A stretch of 64,000 nucleotides of DNA from JAHBNG01 sp039028975 (GTDB lineage Bacteria; Chloroflexota; Anaerolineae; Caldilineales; Caldilineaceae). Positions 36,935 through 46,758 of this stretch are shown piece by piece (positions within the stretch are counted from its first letter, which is position 1; the number at the start of each line of letters is the position of its first letter). The translations under genes and the position numbers were made by a program. The DNA is taken from positions 45,251 through 109,250 of the forward strand of contig JBCCHB010000037.1 of the NCBI GenBank assembly GCA_039028975.1. The letters run 5' to 3'. The notes under the pieces are model-generated. The model saw nothing but the letters and a program-made list of their open reading frames with translations. It had not been told where the DNA came from and did not search any database.

Positions 36935-37774
36935 ATGCCGTATTATCCCTATCTTGTGATATTGATGAACACTAGTAAAGTATTTCATTACGGTCGACAA
37001 ATTATACGTAATGCAAATGGAATCGTGGGGTTGCACCCTGATGATGTTTGGCTTACTTCCTTCCCTCGCTCTGGTAATAGTTGGATTCGGATTATTTTTG
37101 CCAATATAATCCAGTTATCTGAAAGAGATGGAAAGGAAGTTGAGCTATGGGACCTTCCCAATTTAGTACCCTCATTAGGCGTTAGCAATTTACTTAAGCC
37201 TTGGCCATATCAAAGCTTGCCACGGTTTGTAAAGACCCACCATCCATTCCGTCGCCCCTTTTTTGCAAAGCCTAGACGTTCCATATTATTGGTCCGCGAT
37301 CCACGTGACGCAATCCTTTCATACTATGACTTGGCTCAAAAATCTAAGATCGTTGCATTTAGAGGTGAATTCTCTGAATTTCTGCGACACCCAAAATATG
37401 GATTATCAGCATGGATACGGCATTATCAATCATGGGAATCAATGGCTACCGTGCTGCTCAAGTATGAAGAGCTCCGCAAAGATACTGTGGGGACTCTACA
37501 GGGCGCTTTTGCTAACTTATCTGTCGATATGGATCGTAAGTTGATTGAAAATGCCATCGAACGTTCAGCTATTGACCAGATGCGTAAAAAAGAAGCAGAA
37601 ACAGGTATTCGAGATCCGGGACGGTTTGATGCAAATTTCCGCGCTGTCAGAACGGGAAAAACTCATGGCTGGCAGGAAGCTTTTTCGGATGCCGATCTTC
37701 AATATTATCAAACCATCTTTGTCGACACCCATGGCTATAATTATGACTCCATGGGCTTGATGAACCAAGCATAA
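36935..37774 (+). CDS. Sulfotransferase family protein (first of three)
   Basis: 279 residues. The PAPS-binding loop is LTSFPRSGNSWIR and the 3'-phosphate motif is VRDPRDAILSYYDL, both as in sulfotransferase domain 1. It transfers sulfate from PAPS to a sugar hydroxyl or amine. The start may be ATG 36935 or ATG 36965; neither has a clear ribosome site. It opens the decorated-glycan part of the locus and is followed after 23 bases by a glycosyltransferase. Confidence 0.9.
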   Translation: MPYYPYLVILMNTSKVFHYGRQIIRNANGIVGLHPDDVWLTSFPRSGNSWIRIIFANIIQLSERDGKEVELWDLPNLVPSLGVSNLLKPWPYQSLPRFVKTHHPFRRPFFAKPRRSILLVRDPRDAILSYYDLAQKSKIVAFRGEFSEFLRHPKYGLSAWIRHYQSWESMATVLLKYEELRKDTVGTLQGAFANLSVDMDRKLIENAIERSAIDQMRKKEAETGIRDPGRFDANFRAVRTGKTHGWQEAFSDADLQYYQTIFVDTHGYNYDSMGLMNQA

Positions 37775-37797
37775 ATGCCAGTGGGTATGAATCGTAT

Positions 37798-38955
37798 ATG
37801 CGTATTTGCATTCTAGGCCGAAGTAATTACATTCTTTTACAAGAGAGGGTGAAGAACCTCGTAAATCTCTCCCATGATGTCCACGTTGTCACAATCGGTA
37901 AACGCAACGAAGATCTTCAAAATTCAGGTGCTACAATTCACCATGTAAATGTTCCTCTGGAGCTTGGTGCACTAAGGTACTTACAAGCTCTACCCAAGAT
38001 CCGCCAACTACTAATGCAGCTACAGCCAGACGCGATTGATGTCCATGGGCTCAGCTCATATGGCGCTTATGGGTTACTCCCTCTAAACTCAATTCCGTTT
38101 GTTGCAACCATGTACGGTCCCGATGTGAATGTTCACGGCCGCAATAGTCGTTTGCTGGCTATGATTATTCGACGTTGCCTTCATAAAGCAGATTTAGTCT
38201 ATGGTTCAACACCCACAGCCCACGAGTATATTAAAGATGTACTAAAGATAGATATAAGAAAAAAATTTATCTCTCGATCCTGGGGCATAGATATTAAGGG
38301 AATCGATGATGCCAAATCTGAACGTCGAACCCAAATACGTTCTGAATATGGTATAAGCAATAATACTAAGGTGATCTTGCACAATCGGCATTTTGCACAT
38401 TATTCGCGAGTTCAAAATATTGTCGAGTGTATTCCGAGAGTTCTCTCTTGCCATCCCGATACAGAATTTTGGTTTGTTTATCCACCATTAAATCAGGAAG
38501 GTCAGAGGACTTTGCAGGAGGCTCAGGACAGGGTTGTACAGTTAGGAACCCAAAAAGCGGTACGTTTTTTGGGAGCACAGCCCTATGACAGAATGATATC
38601 AATTATGCATGCTTCAGATGTCTATCTTTGTATTGTTGAAAGTGATTTGCTCGCTTCTTCAATTTTAGAGGCATTGGCAACCGATCTCATTCCCGTATTA
38701 AATGATCTACAAGCTTATCATGAAGTCATAGAGCATGGTTCAAATGGCCTTTTGCTCGAGTCCGTAGAAGTAGACAAGGTTGCTCGAACTTTAATCGAGG
38801 TGCTAAAGAATTTCGATAGATGGCAACCAAGTTTTGCTGAGAAGAATAAGAAGTTGATTAAGAAAAATTATGATAGCTATAGCAATACAGCATGGCTAGC
38901 CGAGCAATTTGCAACGTTGAGTGATAAAGACAAATCTGCTTTGGCTCGTTTGTAA
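37798..38955 (+). CDS. GT4-family glycosyltransferase
   Basis: 385 residues with the GT-B fold. The N-terminal half binds the acceptor (IDVHGLSSYGAYGLLP), and the C-terminal half binds the sugar nucleotide (VRFLGAQPYDRMISIMHASD, then SSILEALATDLIPV near the position of the usual E-x7-E). The first Glu of the E-x7-E motif appears replaced (DLLASSILEAL). It is cytoplasmic and adds one sugar of the repeat unit. Donor and linkage cannot be told. Confidence 0.87.
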   Translation: MRICILGRSNYILLQERVKNLVNLSHDVHVVTIGKRNEDLQNSGATIHHVNVPLELGALRYLQALPKIRQLLMQLQPDAIDVHGLSSYGAYGLLPLNSIPFVATMYGPDVNVHGRNSRLLAMIIRRCLHKADLVYGSTPTAHEYIKDVLKIDIRKKFISRSWGIDIKGIDDAKSERRTQIRSEYGISNNTKVILHNRHFAHYSRVQNIVECIPRVLSCHPDTEFWFVYPPLNQEGQRTLQEAQDRVVQLGTQKAVRFLGAQPYDRMISIMHASDVYLCIVESDLLASSILEALATDLIPVLNDLQAYHEVIEHGSNGLLLESVEVDKVARTLIEVLKNFDRWQPSFAEKNKKLIKKNYDSYSNTAWLAEQFATLSDKDKSALARL

Positions 38956-38968
38956 CTACATTATATTT

Positions 38969-39616
38969 ATGAAGCCTGTAATCATTATTGGCGCCGGAGA
39001 GCACGGAGCGGTTGTGGCAGATGTTATCCAAAGTGAAGAAAAGTATGAGCTTTTGGGATATGTAGATGATTCTGCAAATTTGGCACATCAGGACGTACTT
39101 GGCATCCCTATACTAGGTAGTTCGCAAGCCCTAAGCCAACATATGTATAAGGATGTAAGTCTAATTGTGGCCATTGGCAATAATTCAATTCGTTGCAAAG
39201 TTGCCACTAGACTCGCCCGGGATGGCTTCCAATTCATAACCACAATCCATCCGAGCGCATCCGTATCCAAACATGCTATTCTTGCACCAGGAGTGGCTGT
39301 TATGCCTCGTGTTGTGATCAATACCCGATCCATAATTGGTGCTTATGCTATTTTGAACTCTGGTGCCATTGTTGAACATGACTGTGTGATTGGTGAAGGG
39401 TCACATGTTTCTGTAGGAGCCGTCCTAGCAGGTCGGGTTGAAGTAGGTCAAAGAAGCATGATCGGTGCTGGTGCCGTTGTCTTGCCCCATTTACAGATTG
39501 GAACAGATACAACTGTGGGGGCTGGGGCAATTGTGACTCAAAGTTTGCCCGATAACATTGTTGCCTACGGCATTCCCGCTAGAGTAAACGGTTGTGCAAA
39601 TATTCTTGGTGAGTAG
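38969..39616 (+). CDS. PglD/NeuD-type sugar acetyltransferase
   Basis: 215 residues from ATG 38969, which lies 13 bases after the previous stop; the longer frame from 38921 overlaps that gene. The N-terminal Rossmann-like part (VIIIGAGEHGAVVADVIQ) and the left-handed beta-helix hexapeptide repeats (VSVGAVLAGRVEVGQRSMIG) are typical of PglD/NeuD. A likely catalytic His is in VEHDCVIGEGSHVSVG. With PglF- and PglE-like genes in the same locus it probably N-acetylates UDP-4-amino-4,6-dideoxy-GlcNAc, giving UDP-di-N-acetylbacillosamine. That pathway role is inference from neighbours. Confidence 0.88.
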   Translation: MKPVIIIGAGEHGAVVADVIQSEEKYELLGYVDDSANLAHQDVLGIPILGSSQALSQHMYKDVSLIVAIGNNSIRCKVATRLARDGFQFITTIHPSASVSKHAILAPGVAVMPRVVINTRSIIGAYAILNSGAIVEHDCVIGEGSHVSVGAVLAGRVEVGQRSMIGAGAVVLPHLQIGTDTTVGAGAIVTQSLPDNIVAYGIPARVNGCANILGE

Positions 39617-39626
39617 GTGGAGTATC

Positions 39627-40514
39627 ATGACTGAACCTCAATACGCTTTAAGATACGCAGAGCTGGTACCCCCCTTATCAATGAGAGGGTATTTACGACA
39701 TGGTGCGCTTACTCTGCTGGCTGCTATCAACAATAACTTTCCGAATAAAAGAGCGCTCTTTGCTAAAAACCGAGTTCATTTCATATATTTGCACTACGTC
39801 TTTCAAGATGAGGAAGTAGGGTTTGAAGCACTTCTTGATTGGCTTTGCCAAACTGGGCATCAGTTTATCTCCTATTCAGAGGCTGTAGAGCGCGTGGCAT
39901 CAGGGCAAATTGATAACCCGTATGTCTGTTTTAGTTTTGATGATGGGGTAGCCAATTGCCTTACAGCAGGTAAGATATTGCAGCGTTTCGGCGCTAAGTC
40001 CTGCTTTTTCCTGAATACTTCCGCTTTGGGCGATACAAACCAGGTTCACAACATGTTGATGACAAGAACTCAGTATGGTCGGCTTCCAGTACAGTATTTA
40101 TCGTGGGCTGATGTCGCTGCTTTACAAGAGATGGGACACGAAATTGGGGGGCATACCCATAGTCATGTAGAGATGAGTCAGCTAAGCCGAGAAGAGCTTG
40201 AGGCTGAAATATATCTCAATAAAGAGCTATTAGAGGCACGATTTGGGCCTATCAAACACTTTGCATGGCCATTTGGACGAATGCAAAGTTTTAGCTCTAC
40301 GGCTAGAGATGTGGTCTTTCGTGCTGGCTATGAGTCTTGCGCCTCTGCAGAACGAGGTACTCATGTGGCCAAAGCTGACAATAGCCATTTCTGTATTCAT
40401 CGTGATGGTGTGGTTGCTGCTTGGCCATTGAGCCACACAAGGTATTTACTTATGCAAAGTATTGCCCAATCTACGGCCGAAACAAATAGTTGGAAGGGAT
40501 TGCTAAATTCATAG
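39627..40514 (+). CDS. Polysaccharide deacetylase (NodB domain)
   Basis: 295 residues from ATG 39627, with GGTGGAG 6 bases upstream. The NodB motif 1 is FSFDDGVANCL and motif 2 is GGHTHSHVEM; FAWPFGR is a later active-site loop. No signal peptide is visible, so it may act on a lipid-linked intermediate in the cytoplasm, though deacetylases of this type are often extracellular. It removes N- or O-acetyl groups from glycan. The gene ends directly before the next start. Confidence 0.88.
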   Translation: MTEPQYALRYAELVPPLSMRGYLRHGALTLLAAINNNFPNKRALFAKNRVHFIYLHYVFQDEEVGFEALLDWLCQTGHQFISYSEAVERVASGQIDNPYVCFSFDDGVANCLTAGKILQRFGAKSCFFLNTSALGDTNQVHNMLMTRTQYGRLPVQYLSWADVAALQEMGHEIGGHTHSHVEMSQLSREELEAEIYLNKELLEARFGPIKHFAWPFGRMQSFSSTARDVVFRAGYESCASAERGTHVAKADNSHFCIHRDGVVAAWPLSHTRYLLMQSIAQSTAETNSWKGLLNS

Positions 40515-41387
40515 ATGAGATTACCGAATTTTGTGGTTATTGGTCCACCTCGTACGGCTACGACTTGGCTATTTCGCTGCCTTCGCGATCATCCTCAGGT
40601 CTTTGTTCCAAACGTCAAGGAACCCCGCTACTTTGATGAAAATTATCATCAGGGATTGAGTTGGTATCTGGATCTTTACAAAACGGCTCCTGCAACTGCT
40701 TCGAAGATCGGTGACATTACACCAGGTTATTTTATTGCTGACGGTGTCCCTGAACGCATGGCAAATCTCTTAGGACTCAATATCAAAATCTATATTGTGG
40801 TTCGGAATCCAGTCGAACGAGCTTACTCTCACTACCGAATGCTAACGCGCAATGCTCTAGTGACGGGTACCTTCGAAGAGGCACTAGAACAAGAGTACTC
40901 ATTAGTGGAGAACAGCCTCTATACAAAACAGATTGAACGATTTCTAACAGTTTTTCCACAAGATTCACTCCGGTTGTTGACATATGAACAGTTAACAAAC
41001 AATCCTAGACAGTATTGGTCTAATTTCTTGGAGGATCTAGGTGTAGATTATGTTGAAGGTAGCACTTTGACAAAACAGGTGAATAAAGGGCTGGCTGAAA
41101 TGCGGATGCCATTTGTGAACCGTGGAATTACAAAAATAAAGCAGGCGTTGGCATCTTCTGTAGCAAGTAGGGAAATTCTATGGAAGATGCGAGATTTGGG
41201 CATTATGAGATTATGGCACCAACTTTCTCTAAAGACCCCCTCTGAATTTGCTATTTCCAAAGATAGCTTATTGCAGCTTTTTGAACTACATTTTGCTGCT
41301 GATTATACATCTTTGAATAGATATCAGAATATGTATATTCACCACAATTCTCAATTGCGAACTACTAATATTTCTTCTATAGAATAA
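40515..41387 (+). CDS. Sulfotransferase family protein (second of three)
   Basis: 290 residues, starting at the base after the previous stop. FVVIGPPRTATTWLFRCL is the PAPS-binding loop, KEPRYFDENY is typical of heparan-type sulfotransferases, and VVRNPVERAYSHYRM is the 3'-phosphate motif. The KEP-FD signature groups it with NDST/HS-like carbohydrate sulfotransferases, which differ from the first gene. Likely target: a sugar of the repeat unit. Confidence 0.92.
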   Translation: MRLPNFVVIGPPRTATTWLFRCLRDHPQVFVPNVKEPRYFDENYHQGLSWYLDLYKTAPATASKIGDITPGYFIADGVPERMANLLGLNIKIYIVVRNPVERAYSHYRMLTRNALVTGTFEEALEQEYSLVENSLYTKQIERFLTVFPQDSLRLLTYEQLTNNPRQYWSNFLEDLGVDYVEGSTLTKQVNKGLAEMRMPFVNRGITKIKQALASSVASREILWKMRDLGIMRLWHQLSLKTPSEFAISKDSLLQLFELHFAADYTSLNRYQNMYIHHNSQLRTTNISSIE

Positions 41388-41396
41388 TACTTTTAT

Positions 41397-42947
41397 ATGA
41401 AAAGCAGATTTCGGTCTCCTATATTGATATATAGTTTACTTACGTTGATACCTGTAAGTCTAACTGTATTAATAATGCAGTTTGTTGTCCAAAGAGCCTG
41501 GTCGGCTTATTTACTGGTCTCTTTGTTTCTAATAGTCATTAATACAATTTTGATTATTTATCCCTGGTTAAATACTCTGTTTAAACAACAAACGCTGATC
41601 CAACCTGTTAATATATATACTATTACGTCATCCGGATATATATTGGGGGCTATCTTTTTAGTAAGTGGCGGGCAAAGTCGATCATTAAGATATGTGCTCA
41701 CGCCGGATGCTCTACCTGCTTTTACGCTGGCTTTGTTTACGGTGACTATTGGGCTAGTCAGCTACTTATTGAGTTATTATCTGACATTAGGGACACAAAA
41801 TTACGACATTAGCTTTTCCCAAAGTTCATCCAGAATCAAATCTTCTCTGAGGAGTTTTGATTTGACAAACCGAAAGATTTTCTTATTGGCATTAGGGATT
41901 ACGACCGCTATCGGGTTGCTAGGATATGGACTCTTTGTACAATCCTCCGGCGGAATCGCAGCGATTGTTACAAATATACACAGTAGAACACTTTTACGCA
42001 CTACCGATTATTACAGGCTCTTGTTCCAATTTTTGCAAGCTACTACATTTCTTTGGCTTATATTTGACACTAATGCTTTGAAAAAAATTTCTTTCTGGGG
42101 ATTTTTTGCCTTTAATATTTATACAATGGCTACATTAGGTTCCGCGGCACCGATTATCCTCTTTTGTATATTTATACTGAGCATTAAATTGAGCCTACAT
42201 AGACCCTCGGGTAACCCTTTTGCAAAGTTATCTAGATATTTAATTCAAGCGTTGTTTTTGTTACTGTTGGTTTTCATATTGCTCATTGGGCGAATTGCAT
42301 GGAGAGAGGCATCGGTTATCGCCGTCCGTAACGTATCAACTGATCTGAGTGTGGACTTAATCGCAGAGAGGGCACTCAGCTATGAGGCAACAGAGATAGT
42401 CTCAAGCGTATTGGGAGGTGCAAACCTCGCAAGTATTGAATCACTTGCAAGAGTGGTTGATTCTGTTCCTACTCAGATCGATTTTCTGTATGGTAAAACG
42501 TTTTATTGGACACTTTTACTTCCTATCCCGCGAGCAGTTTGGCCAGAAAAACCTGTAACGACCATTGGCATCTATCTTAAGCGTCAACTTGAATACGCTG
42601 ACGCCAGAGCTGGTGGAGTTCCTGCCTCTTGGCTTGGTGAGCTTTACCTAAACGGCGGGCTCTTTGGCGTAATCATAGGTCAATTAGCTTTTGGCTATCT
42701 CTCCGCGCGGGCTGTGCAATGGTTTCACAGGCACCGAGGCAGCCATTTTGCCCGCTTGCATTATGTGAACTTTGTCATCATTTTTACATTTTACCTAACA
42801 AAAACAGAATTCAAAACAGGTCTGAATCGTGCTGTCGGTTTTGGTTTAGCCTTCCTCCTTGTGCATTTCCTAATTAAGAAGTATGTAAGTCCAAATGTTA
42901 CAAATGCATATGTTACTAAGGTTGCTTTTAGTAATAACCCATCTTAA
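41397..42947 (+). CDS. Wzy-like oligosaccharide repeat-unit polymerase
   Basis: 516 residues with about 11-12 hydrophobic segments. The long loop before the last helices holds PIPRAVWPEKP and GVPASWLGELYLNGGLFGV, as in repeat-unit polymerases of O-antigen type. It joins lipid-linked repeats at the outer face of the membrane. The AT content is higher than in the housekeeping genes, as is common for such genes. The WaaL-type ligase is an alternative, but the locus needs a polymerase and no other candidate exists. Confidence 0.82.
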   Translation: MKSRFRSPILIYSLLTLIPVSLTVLIMQFVVQRAWSAYLLVSLFLIVINTILIIYPWLNTLFKQQTLIQPVNIYTITSSGYILGAIFLVSGGQSRSLRYVLTPDALPAFTLALFTVTIGLVSYLLSYYLTLGTQNYDISFSQSSSRIKSSLRSFDLTNRKIFLLALGITTAIGLLGYGLFVQSSGGIAAIVTNIHSRTLLRTTDYYRLLFQFLQATTFLWLIFDTNALKKISFWGFFAFNIYTMATLGSAAPIILFCIFILSIKLSLHRPSGNPFAKLSRYLIQALFLLLLVFILLIGRIAWREASVIAVRNVSTDLSVDLIAERALSYEATEIVSSVLGGANLASIESLARVVDSVPTQIDFLYGKTFYWTLLLPIPRAVWPEKPVTTIGIYLKRQLEYADARAGGVPASWLGELYLNGGLFGVIIGQLAFGYLSARAVQWFHRHRGSHFARLHYVNFVIIFTFYLTKTEFKTGLNRAVGFGLAFLLVHFLIKKYVSPNVTNAYVTKVAFSNNPS

Positions 42948-43023
42948 TACATGATTGAGATACTATTGATGAAATTTATAAGAAGCTGTCTGAAAAGAGA
43001 TTTAAGCGGGTCAGCGGAGTGTA

Positions 43024-44628
43024 ATGCAAATTCATTTTAATCCGCAAATGCCTTATTCCAAAGCTTCTAACCTTGAAAATCCTAAAATCAATCAATCCCT
43101 CACCAAAGTCGCCTCTGGGAGTCTGATCATTATGCTTGGCCTTGTACTTGGGGCCATGCTTCAATATGGCTACAATCTTGGCTTGGCAAGAGTTTTTGGG
43201 GCAAAGTTGACAGGTGATTTTGTCTTCTGCCTCAGTATCGTGAGTATTGCTGCTGTAATTGGGCAACTGGGTGCACAGGAGTTACTGCTCCGCTATATTG
43301 CGGCTTATCGAGGCAGTTCAGAACAGGCGAAATTACGTTCGGTTATTTTGGTTGGAATCACTTTGGGGTTGCTTGGCTCGTTGAGCGCAGCTCTCTTAGT
43401 CTATGCTTCAGCACCTTGGATAAGCTCACTAGCTAGGAAGCCGGAGCTAGAAGACCTCCTTCATACCATGTGTTGGTTTATCCCTCTCCTGGCAGCGATC
43501 ACATTATCGGCAAATGCACTGCAGAGTGCTAAGCGGATGGGTCGGGTGATTAGTTTGCGTGAAATCGGACGACCATTCGCAATCGTTGTGGCACTTTTGG
43601 CTGCGTGGCTTTTTTCTATTTCATTTGGTCAATTTGTCTGGCTGATAAATGTCGTGCTACTTGGAATCGTCAGCTTAGCGGCTCGTTTCTTATGGAGCGA
43701 ATTTCGAGACGCTCGAACTGTTACAGGCGATCGCGAGAATACATGGATGTGGATTGGTTTTTCTATGTCGGTCGTATTCATGGACCTATTCCGTGCAACT
43801 ACAGGATGGCTTGACACATTGATTCTCGGTTTCTATGTACCGTCTGAAGAGATTGCTCTCTACTTTGCAGCCATACGTACAGCCTTGCTAATTACGATTG
43901 TCCTTGGAGCATGTAATGCTGTGTTGTCACCTATGGCAGCGGACCTATGGCATCGTAAGGACATCACCGGTTTAGATGCCGCCTTTAAACTGACTACCCG
44001 CTGGACAGCATTGGCCATTCTTCCAATCGCCTTGTCCATGTTCCTTGTGAGCGATGAGCTTATGGCTCTCTTTGGCCCGGATTATGTAGCAGCAAAGCCT
44101 ATACTCGTTACAATCATTATCGGACGAACCGTAAATGGATTGACTGGGGGAGTCACGCGTTTACTAATTATGACCGGCCATCAGCGGGTTGAACTGATGA
44201 ACACAATGGTAACGACGATTGCCATGATTGGGGGGATGAGTTGGGCTGCTCAATCCTATGGAATGCTCGGGGTAGCCATTGTCAGCTCTGCAGTTGTCAT
44301 CATGATGAATATCGTTAAGCTGCTAGAAGTTCGTTGGCTAATCGGCATCCAGCCATATGATGCACGATATCTTAAATTAGTGGCTGCGGCTTCTGTTGCC
44401 TTGATTGCCGGTACGCTTGCTCAAATTTATGGAACTGACTTTTCGGTGATTGCCAAGTTGATTACAGTGCCTTTATGTACAGCACTCAGCTATACTCTTG
44501 TCTGGTATCTATTAGGGATTGAGGACGAAGAACGAGCCATTGTCGCCCGTTTACCATGGTTGCAGGGAAAACTCCTATTAACCAACGGTAAATCGTGGGT
44601 ACAGACTAAGCTACACACGTCAAAATAG
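43024..44628 (+). CDS. Wzx-type polysaccharide flippase
   Basis: 534 residues, about 14 transmembrane helices. The N-terminal helix has GSLIIMLGLVLGAMLQYGYN, GQLGAQELLLRYIA follows, and the middle has WIGFSMSVVFMDLFRATTGW, typical of MOP-superfamily repeat-unit flippases. It moves undecaprenyl-linked repeat units across the membrane. Preceded by a 76 base gap with AGAAGCTGTCTGAAAAG at about 42979, a possible remnant of a repeat. Confidence 0.88.
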   Translation: MQIHFNPQMPYSKASNLENPKINQSLTKVASGSLIIMLGLVLGAMLQYGYNLGLARVFGAKLTGDFVFCLSIVSIAAVIGQLGAQELLLRYIAAYRGSSEQAKLRSVILVGITLGLLGSLSAALLVYASAPWISSLARKPELEDLLHTMCWFIPLLAAITLSANALQSAKRMGRVISLREIGRPFAIVVALLAAWLFSISFGQFVWLINVVLLGIVSLAARFLWSEFRDARTVTGDRENTWMWIGFSMSVVFMDLFRATTGWLDTLILGFYVPSEEIALYFAAIRTALLITIVLGACNAVLSPMAADLWHRKDITGLDAAFKLTTRWTALAILPIALSMFLVSDELMALFGPDYVAAKPILVTIIIGRTVNGLTGGVTRLLIMTGHQRVELMNTMVTTIAMIGGMSWAAQSYGMLGVAIVSSAVVIMMNIVKLLEVRWLIGIQPYDARYLKLVAAASVALIAGTLAQIYGTDFSVIAKLITVPLCTALSYTLVWYLLGIEDEERAIVARLPWLQGKLLLTNGKSWVQTKLHTSK

Positions 44629-44777
44629 ATTCATATCTACTACATACATATTCAATGCTAGAAACTCCATTTATACCTGATTGTACTAGTTCAACATTAA
44701 GGCTTAGTGAACCACTCTTGCTCCTACATCTTCCAGCTACTGATAATGCTTGTTCAATCTTATAGATAGCATAAATC

Positions 44778-46016
44778 ATGCGCATACGATTTTTTAATAC
44801 GTACGAACCTGTTTCACCAACCTACCGAGATCTCTTACCCTTCTTGGCCGACCAGGGATTTGAGATCGAGGTTGTCGTCTCAGATGCCGAATACCGGCAA
44901 GGGCGAACACCATTGGAAGTGACTCTGGCTCATCCTGCAATACAGATTCGGCGGATCAAAACTGGTTTAGACAGCGTGGATCGTGGTTGGAAAAAGGCGT
45001 GGGTCATCATTCGCTATATGATGGGTGCTATGAAAACATCACTTTTTGGTCCGCCTGTTGAGCTAAACTTTTTTCTGACCCAGCCACCTCTTTTTGTTTT
45101 ATGGGGAATTTTCTTAAAAACCTTTCGTGGTCAACCATATCATTATTTGGTAATGGATATCTATCCAGATGTGGCCGTTCTGGATGGTTTGCTCAAGCGA
45201 AAATCAGGTATCACTCGCCTTTTAAGTACAATTTCCTATCTGGGCATGAAACACGCTGATAGAGTCGTTGCAATTGGGCGTTGCATGTCGGCGTTGATTG
45301 AAGAGAGAGGCATTCCGCAAGAAAACGTCATAACGATACCAAATTGGGCCAATGAACGTGAAGTGCATACGGTTGAGAAAGCAGAAAACAAACTTCGCGC
45401 CGAATATGGCTTAATGGACAAATTTGTTGTTCTTTACTCGGGGAACTTAGGTGTCTCGCACTACTTCAATGATATTCTTGATGTGGCCCGAACACTTAAA
45501 GAGTATTCCAATCTACAATTTGTGTTTGTCGGTGCTGGAAGCCGCCTTGCCGAAATAGAAGAGGCAAAGAGAAAGCATCAGCTCGATAATGTTACGCTTT
45601 TGCCATATCAGCCCATAGAACGCTTAGCAGAGAGCCTCAGTATGGGGGATGTGCATTTTATTTCATTACGCAATGATTTTGAGGGGATTGTTGTACCCTC
45701 GAAGGCTTACGGTGCAATTGCTGCTGGTAGACCACTCATTTATCAAGGCAATGAATGCGGCGAAATTGCCCAGATGATTCATGAGGAGCATATAGGAGCT
45801 GTTGTTCCTCAAGGTGATCTGTCGGGGCTGCAAAAGGTCATTGAATCTTATGTAAATGATCCTGATTTAGCTATAAGAGATGGAAAAAAGTCTCTGCTCA
45901 TCAGTCAGACAAAATATAGTCGAGAATCCGCACTAAAACAGTTCCTTCAACTATTTCGAGAATTTCAATTACGTCAGATATCTGAGGTAAGTCAACCACT
46001 TCAGAAAGGTAAATAG
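44778..46016 (+). CDS. GT4-family glycosyltransferase (WbuB-like)
   Basis: 412 residues, GT-B. The N-terminus (IRFFNTYEPVSPTYRDLLPF) and the linker (IPNWANEREVHTVEKAENKL) resemble WbuB-type fucosaminyl- or fucosyltransferases. The C-terminal half shows LLYSGNLGVSHYF-like VVLYSGNLGVSHYF and EGIVVPSKAYGAIAAGRPL (E-x7-E replaced by a conserved variant, as in WbuB). It may add fucose or another 6-deoxy sugar. The acceptor is unknown. Confidence 0.85.
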   Translation: MRIRFFNTYEPVSPTYRDLLPFLADQGFEIEVVVSDAEYRQGRTPLEVTLAHPAIQIRRIKTGLDSVDRGWKKAWVIIRYMMGAMKTSLFGPPVELNFFLTQPPLFVLWGIFLKTFRGQPYHYLVMDIYPDVAVLDGLLKRKSGITRLLSTISYLGMKHADRVVAIGRCMSALIEERGIPQENVITIPNWANEREVHTVEKAENKLRAEYGLMDKFVVLYSGNLGVSHYFNDILDVARTLKEYSNLQFVFVGAGSRLAEIEEAKRKHQLDNVTLLPYQPIERLAESLSMGDVHFISLRNDFEGIVVPSKAYGAIAAGRPLIYQGNECGEIAQMIHEEHIGAVVPQGDLSGLQKVIESYVNDPDLAIRDGKKSLLISQTKYSRESALKQFLQLFREFQLRQISEVSQPLQKGK

Positions 46017-46017
46017 T

Positions 46018-46749
46018 ATGGTTAATCGGCAATCAATCCGTTTTTTATGGTCCCATGAATTACTGATTCACCGAGTCGGAGTAAGAACTTTCAATGCATT
46101 TGCTCAGCTGATACCCTTTCGGTTGAAATACACCATCGGTAAGATCTTGAGGCAGAATAAGTATTCATAGAAGCTTATACAGCCTAAGTCCATTATTATT
46201 CAGATTGGTGCTCCTCAAGACACGTTGAAATCTGGACGATCTCGGGGGATGTATTTTTCACTATTATCCGGTAACAGTAATAAGGTGTTTATTATAGAAC
46301 CTGATACTGAAAGTGTAGATACGTGGCAAAGAATGATTGAACAACTTAAATTAGATCAAGTCACTGTTTGTCCGATCGCGGTCTGGTCATGTGCGAAAGC
46401 ATTGAAGTTGTATATAAACGATGCCCATCCTGCCTCAAACTTCACTGGTGGAACCAAGGATCATTATACAGAGGGTCAGCTTGCTGAATATCGTACCGTG
46501 GAGCTGCCAGCAGATAGCTTAGATAATATTTTGCATGAAAGAGATATCCATAAGGCTGACATCGTCAGTATTACTACGAATGGTGCAGAACGTGAAATTT
46601 TAAATGGGATGAGCCAACTCATCAAGCGTGGGTTACCCCATATATGTTTAGCAGTGACGGGTGAAGGATACATTGACATGATGAAAGAGTATGGATATGA
46701 GCTACTTGCTCACGATGAACGCGGATTTACCTTTAGTCAGATATCGTAG
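46018..46749 (+). pseudogene. FkbM-family methyltransferase interrupted by an in-frame TAG
   Basis: ATG 46018 lies one base after the previous stop. Fifty codons (MVNRQSIRFLWSHELLIHRV onward) run into TAG at 46168-46170. The same frame then continues for 192 codons (KLIQPKSIIIQIGAPQDTL to the end) with the SAM-binding and C-terminal parts of an FkbM-type methyltransferase (VFIIEPDTESVDTWQ, DIVSITTNGAEREILNG). Undisturbed, the product would be about 243 residues. The later part could be translated only from weak TTG 46225 or another internal start, and would then lack the first SAM motif. It would O-methylate a sugar of the glycan. A point mutation is the simplest explanation; sequencing error and readthrough are alternatives. 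Confidence 0.8.
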
Positions 46750-46758
46750 AATGTATCG

